Positions 6,880-9,686 of a stretch of 9,686 nucleotides of DNA are shown here, piece after piece; the first letter of the stretch is position 1, and every line of letters begins with the position of its first letter. The notes under the pieces were generated by a model. That model did no database searches. It was not told where the DNA came from and worked only from the letters and a program-made list of their open reading frames with translations. Source of the DNA: Marinosulfonomonas sp. Lineage in GTDB: Bacteria; Pseudomonadota; Alphaproteobacteria; Rhodobacterales; Rhodobacteraceae. Where the stretch lies: the NCBI GenBank assembly GCA_026989405.1, contig JALSJL010000453.1:1-9686 (forward strand), read 5' to 3'. The position numbers were made by a program, and so were the translations under genes.

Positions 6880-6952
6880 ATTATATTGTCGATTGGCGCG
6901 CGGTCGAACGCGGCGCTCTCACGACCGTGGTCGGCGGTGAAAGGGTGATCGG

Positions 6953-7591
6953 ATGAAACTTTTGGCGGGTGCGGTGTTCTGGCTGTTTCTTGCAGGCTCT
7001 GCCCTGGCGCAAACCGCCGGGGAAACCCTGTTGCCGGCGCTGTTTGATGTGGTCGGCGTGGGGGCGGATGACGCCTTGAATATTCGCCAGGGGCCGGGCG
7101 TCGGGTTTGCGGTTGTCGGTGCGCTTGCGCCGGATGCGCGCGGTGTCGAAGTCGTGGAACTTGATGAGAAAATGGGCTGGGCCCATGTGGCGGGCGCCGA
7201 AGGGGGCGGCTGGGTTGCCCTGCGCTACCTGATGCGCCAGCCGCAACAGAGCGACGAGCGTTTGCCGCAGCCATTGGTGTGTGGCGGAACAGAGCCATTC
7301 TGGAGCCTTGATCTGACCGGGGGCGACAGCGCCGTATTTTCGGAGCCGGGGCGCAAGGACTATTTGTTGTCGCGCAAGTGGGAGCGAACGGCCGAAGGAT
7401 CGCCACCGATTGATTTCGTCGTGGTTCTTGCAGGCGCACAGGGATCGGTCACCGCATTGATCAGCCGCGAGTCCTGTTCAGACGGCATGAGCGATCGGCC
7501 CTATGGGTTGAGTGCGCGGGTTGCGACCGACGGCGCCATGAAACGACGATTGTTGCGTGGCTGTTGTTACCTGCCCGGCGGGCGGGACTGA
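6953..7591 (+). CDS. Secreted SH3b-domain protein with COG3650-like C-terminus
   Basis: A 212-residue exported protein of unknown function. It has a clear Sec signal peptide: MKLL, a hydrophobic core, then SALA before Q20 as the likely cleavage site. A bacterial SH3 domain follows at about 30-94 with the family blocks ALNIRQGPG (41-49) and GWVALRYL (86-93). The C-terminal half opens with CGGTEPFWSLDL (110-121), which I recognise from an uncharacterised envelope family (COG3650-like), and continues with YGLSARV. Four Cys (110, 175, 204, 205) could form disulfides in the periplasm. SH3b domains often bind peptidoglycan or other envelope partners, so a cell-wall-linked role is a guess. The start is ATG 6953, with AAGGG about eight bases upstream. 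The last 25 bases overlap the tail of the convergent choV. The 103-bp gap before the gene has the AT-rich TTATATTG and a near-palindrome CGACCGTGGTCG (6922-6933) but no clear promoter. Confidence 0.85.
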   Translation: MKLLAGAVFWLFLAGSALAQTAGETLLPALFDVVGVGADDALNIRQGPGVGFAVVGALAPDARGVEVVELDEKMGWAHVAGAEGGGWVALRYLMRQPQQSDERLPQPLVCGGTEPFWSLDLTGGDSAVFSEPGRKDYLLSRKWERTAEGSPPIDFVVVLAGAQGSVTALISRESCSDGMSDRPYGLSARVATDGAMKRRLLRGCCYLPGGRD

Positions 7592-8643
7592 AGCCGCGCA
7601 CCTGCCTGCCCGGCATCCGAAAGACCTGTCGGATCAAGCAGGCGTGCAAGAATGGCGTCTTGCGTGATCGTCCCGACAGGTTTTCCGTTTTCGGTGACGC
7701 CGATCCCGCGCGGGCTCGAGATCAGTTTTTCCATGACATCGCGCACCGTGGTGTCGGCCTCGACCTCGGGGCCGGTGCTGCCCAGGCCCTCGACCATGAC
7801 ATCGCGCGCGGTGAGCACCCCGAGCGGGTTCATGTTGGCTACGAAGTCTGCCACGTAATCATTTGACGGATTGGAGAAAATATCGCGTGGCGTGCCGCAT
7901 TGCACGATGCGCCCGCCTTCCATGATCGCGATGCGATTGCCGATCTTGAAGGCTTCGTCCAGGTCATGGCTGACGAAGATGATCGTGCGTTTCAGGGTGT
8001 CTTGCAGGTCGAGCAACTCATCCTGAAGACGCGCGCGGATCAGCGGGTCGAGCGCCGAAAACGGCTCGTCCATCAGCAGGATCGGCGCATCGGTGGCAAA
8101 GGCGCGGGCCAGCCCGACGCGTTGCTGCATGCCCCCCGACAGTTCACCCACCTTGCGGTCGGCCCAGTCGGAGAGGCCGACAAGGTCAAGCTGCTGTTTC
8201 ACCTTGGCCAGACGTTCGGCCTTTGCCATGCCGCCGAGTTCCAGGCCAAGGCCGACGTTTTCGGCAACTGTGCGCCAGGGAAGCAGGCCAAATTGTTGAA
8301 AAACCATGGCAATCGTCGTCAGCCGCAGCCGGCGCAGGGTGGCGGGACTGGCGCTGGTGACAGAGGTCATCTTGCCCTGATCAAGCACCCGCACGTCACC
8401 GCGCGTGACCTTGTTCAGCCCGTTTACGGCGCGCAAGAGCGTTGATTTTCCAGAGCCGGACAGGCCCATCAGCACGAGAATTTCACCTTCGGCGACACTG
8501 AGCGAGCAGTCATGCACGCCCAGAACCTGCCCGGTCGCCTGCTGTATCTCGCCGCGTTCCTGGCCGGCATCCATCAGGGGCAGGGCCTTTTCGGGCCTGT
8601 CGCCGAAGACGATAGAGACCTTGTCGAATTCAACGGCGATCAT
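7567..8643 (-). CDS. choV: Choline ABC transporter, ATP-binding protein ChoV
   Basis: A 358-residue ATPase of the glycine-betaine/choline importer class that drives choline uptake with ChoW and ChoX at the inner membrane. All motifs are present: Walker A GLSGSGKST (60-68), Q-loop FQQFGLLPW (115-123), signature LSGGM (168-172), Walker B ILLMDEP (188-194), D-loop SALD (196-199) and switch His226. The lead with DAGQERGEI and TGQVLG before the Walker A motif, and NDYVADFVANMNPL after the ATPase core, match ChoV as I know it and set it apart from ProV. A single CBS-like segment (about 278-336) follows, where ProV/OpuAA usually have two. Known relatives sense ionic strength through CBS; whether this one does is open. 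The ATG at 8643 overlaps the choW stop (ATGA), so the pair is translationally coupled. The TAA at 7567-7569 lies inside the convergent SH3b gene. Confidence 0.93.
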   Translation of the reverse strand: MIAVEFDKVSIVFGDRPEKALPLMDAGQERGEIQQATGQVLGVHDCSLSVAEGEILVLMGLSGSGKSTLLRAVNGLNKVTRGDVRVLDQGKMTSVTSASPATLRRLRLTTIAMVFQQFGLLPWRTVAENVGLGLELGGMAKAERLAKVKQQLDLVGLSDWADRKVGELSGGMQQRVGLARAFATDAPILLMDEPFSALDPLIRARLQDELLDLQDTLKRTIIFVSHDLDEAFKIGNRIAIMEGGRIVQCGTPRDIFSNPSNDYVADFVANMNPLGVLTARDVMVEGLGSTGPEVEADTTVRDVMEKLISSPRGIGVTENGKPVGTITQDAILARLLDPTGLSDAGQAGARLQSRPPGR

Positions 8644-9473
8644 TTTTCGGCTACCCGCAACATCCGGTCCAGCATGATTGCGACCACGACGATGATGAAG
8701 CCGCTTTCAAACCCAAGCGCCGTGTTGACCGAATTCAGCGCGCGCACCACAGGCACGCCCAGCCCGTCGGCCCCGACCAGGGCCGCGATCACCACCATCG
8801 AAAGCGACAGCATGATCGTCTGGTTCAGCCCGGCCATGATCTGCGGCATGGCCCAGGGCAGCTCGACCTTGCGCAGGGTCTGGCGCGCTGTGCCGCCAAA
8901 AGCCTGTGCGGCCTCGAGCAAGGGTTGCGGGGTCGAACTGATCCCGAGATGAGTCAGGCGGATCGGCGCGGGAAGCACGAAGATGACAGTGGCAATCAGC
9001 CCCGGCACCATGCCGATGCCGAAAAACACGATGGCCGGGATCAGGTAGACGAAGGTTGGCAGCGTCTGCATCAGGTCGAGCACCGGGCGCATGACGCGAT
9101 ACAGCCGCGGCCGGTGCGCCGCCGCGATGCCGATGGGAACCCCGATGGCCATGCACACGACGCAGGACGCCAGCACAAGCGTCAGGCTTTCGGTGGTTTC
9201 TTCCCAGTAGCCCTGGTTGAGAATGAACAGGAAACCGAGCGTGATCAGCAGGCAGGTTTTCCATGACCGCTGCAAGACCCAGGTAAGCGCTACAAAGGCG
9301 GCGACGATGATCAGCGGGTGCGGGGTCTGGAGCACCCAAAGCACAGCGGTGATCAGCGCATCCAGCCCGTCGGCCAGCCCGTCGAAGAACCACGCCCCGT
9401 TGTCCTGCAACCAGTCAAATATCGCCTTGGCAGTCTTGCCAACCGGGATCTTGGTTTGCGTGAGCCATTCCAT
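8640..9473 (-). CDS. choW: Choline ABC transporter permease ChoW
   Basis: A 277-residue inner-membrane permease of the BPD type. Six or more hydrophobic segments lie after an N-terminal amphipathic stretch (1-40) that begins MEWLTQTKIPVGK, a typical ChoW lead. The EAA loop that docks the ATPase is EAAQAFGGTARQTLRKVELP (188-207). LMQTLPTFVYLIP (134-146) and GADGLG (234-239) are further landmarks of the choline/betaine permease family. The ATG at 9473 is chosen: a purine-rich AGGGGG lies five to six bases upstream, while an in-frame GTG at 9500 would add nine residues (MPGARQGAA) and run into the terminator region. The gene lies downstream of choX after an 85-bp gap that holds an intrinsic terminator, and overlaps choV by ATGA. 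Confidence 0.93.
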   Translation of the reverse strand: MEWLTQTKIPVGKTAKAIFDWLQDNGAWFFDGLADGLDALITAVLWVLQTPHPLIIVAAFVALTWVLQRSWKTCLLITLGFLFILNQGYWEETTESLTLVLASCVVCMAIGVPIGIAAAHRPRLYRVMRPVLDLMQTLPTFVYLIPAIVFFGIGMVPGLIATVIFVLPAPIRLTHLGISSTPQPLLEAAQAFGGTARQTLRKVELPWAMPQIMAGLNQTIMLSLSMVVIAALVGADGLGVPVVRALNSVNTALGFESGFIIVVVAIMLDRMLRVAEK

Positions 9474-9511
9474 CGCCGCCCCCTGCCTTGCTCCGGGCAC
9501 GCTCTCCCGGC

Positions 9512-9539
9512 AAAAACAGAGCCCCGCGCGGGGGCTCTG
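9512..9539 (-). terminator. Intrinsic terminator/attenuator between choX and choW
   Basis: On the - strand a perfect nine-base stem, CAGAGCCCC with GGGGCTCTG (9531-9539 and 9517-9525), with a five-base CGCGC loop, is followed at once by five Ts (9516-9512). This is a textbook Rho-independent terminator just after choX and before the choW ribosome site. It probably ends most choX transcripts and lets some continue to choWV, or shields the choX 3' end. Confidence 0.85.
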
Positions 9540-9558
9540 CTGCTATCGTGAGGTGATG

Positions 9559-9686
9559 CTAAAGGCCAAGCGCCGACTTGACAGCAGCCATGCCATCGCC
9601 ACCGTCTTTGGTGGTGACGCCCGCCAGCCAGGCATCGAGCACTTCGGGGTGGCCCTTCAGCCAGGCTTTCGCCGCATCCGCCGGGT
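9559..9686 (-). CDS. choX: Choline ABC transporter substrate-binding protein ChoX (C-terminal 41 residues)
   Basis: The window ends inside this gene; only the last 41 codons and TAG (9559-9561) are seen. The visible protein includes AKAWLKGHPEVLDAWLAGVT and ends VKSALGL, which matches the C-terminus of ChoX, the periplasmic choline-binding protein, as I recall it. The repeated Trp-Leu helix pattern is typical of this binding-protein class. Its place upstream of choW and choV on the same strand supports the assignment. The ligand-binding aromatic box and signal peptide lie outside the window. Confidence 0.88.
   Translation of the reverse strand, partial: PADAAKAWLKGHPEVLDAWLAGVTTKDGGDGMAAVKSALGL

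Noticed and set aside
6922..6933. Near-palindrome CGACCGTGGTCG upstream of the SH3b gene as operator
   Set aside because: Only 12 bases with a non-symmetric centre in GC-rich DNA; no regulator or second copy supports it.

Overview
The window is GC-rich (clearly above 60% by eye) chromosomal DNA that looks alphaproteobacterial, most likely from the Rhodobacterales (Roseobacter group). The evidence is a choline ABC transporter of the ChoXWV type, a YebC protein of alphaproteobacterial character, and an intergenic motif at 1409-1443 that I remember from many Rhodobacteraceae genomes. The placement rests on recognition, not on a search.

Layout. The left third (1-3273) holds two SLC13-family anion/dicarboxylate permeases pointing at each other. 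One is a + strand gene cut by the left edge (2-1351); the other is complete on the - strand (1492-3273). Both have a pair of RCK_C (TrkA-C) domains between two membrane halves. A 140-bp gap with a hairpin and the Rhodobacterales-type motif separates them. From a short divergent promoter region (3274-3400) yebC reads rightward (3401-4141). It ends only 14 bp from the tail of a leftward SulP-family transporter (4156-5786) that resembles the sodium/bicarbonate transporter BicA. That gene is broken by a one-base deletion in a run of six Gs at 5217-5222, so it is read as two overlapping pieces. Across a 160-bp divergent region lies a DMT/EamA permease (5947-6849), followed by a small secreted SH3b-domain protein (6953-7591).

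The right end (7567-9686) is the - strand choline uptake operon in the order choX (C-terminus only), choW, choV. choW and choV overlap by ATGA. A strong intrinsic terminator lies between choX and choW. This fits the common ABC-importer arrangement in which the binding protein is made in excess over the membrane parts. The choV 3' end overlaps the 3' end of the SH3b gene by 25 bp.

Functionally this is a transport neighbourhood (anions, bicarbonate or sulfate, a DMT substrate, choline) around one housekeeping translation or regulatory gene. I see no mobile elements, tRNA or rRNA genes, CRISPR arrays or phage genes, and no convincing new system. The most notable items are the frameshifted SulP gene, the terminator inside the cho operon and the intergenic repeat motif.
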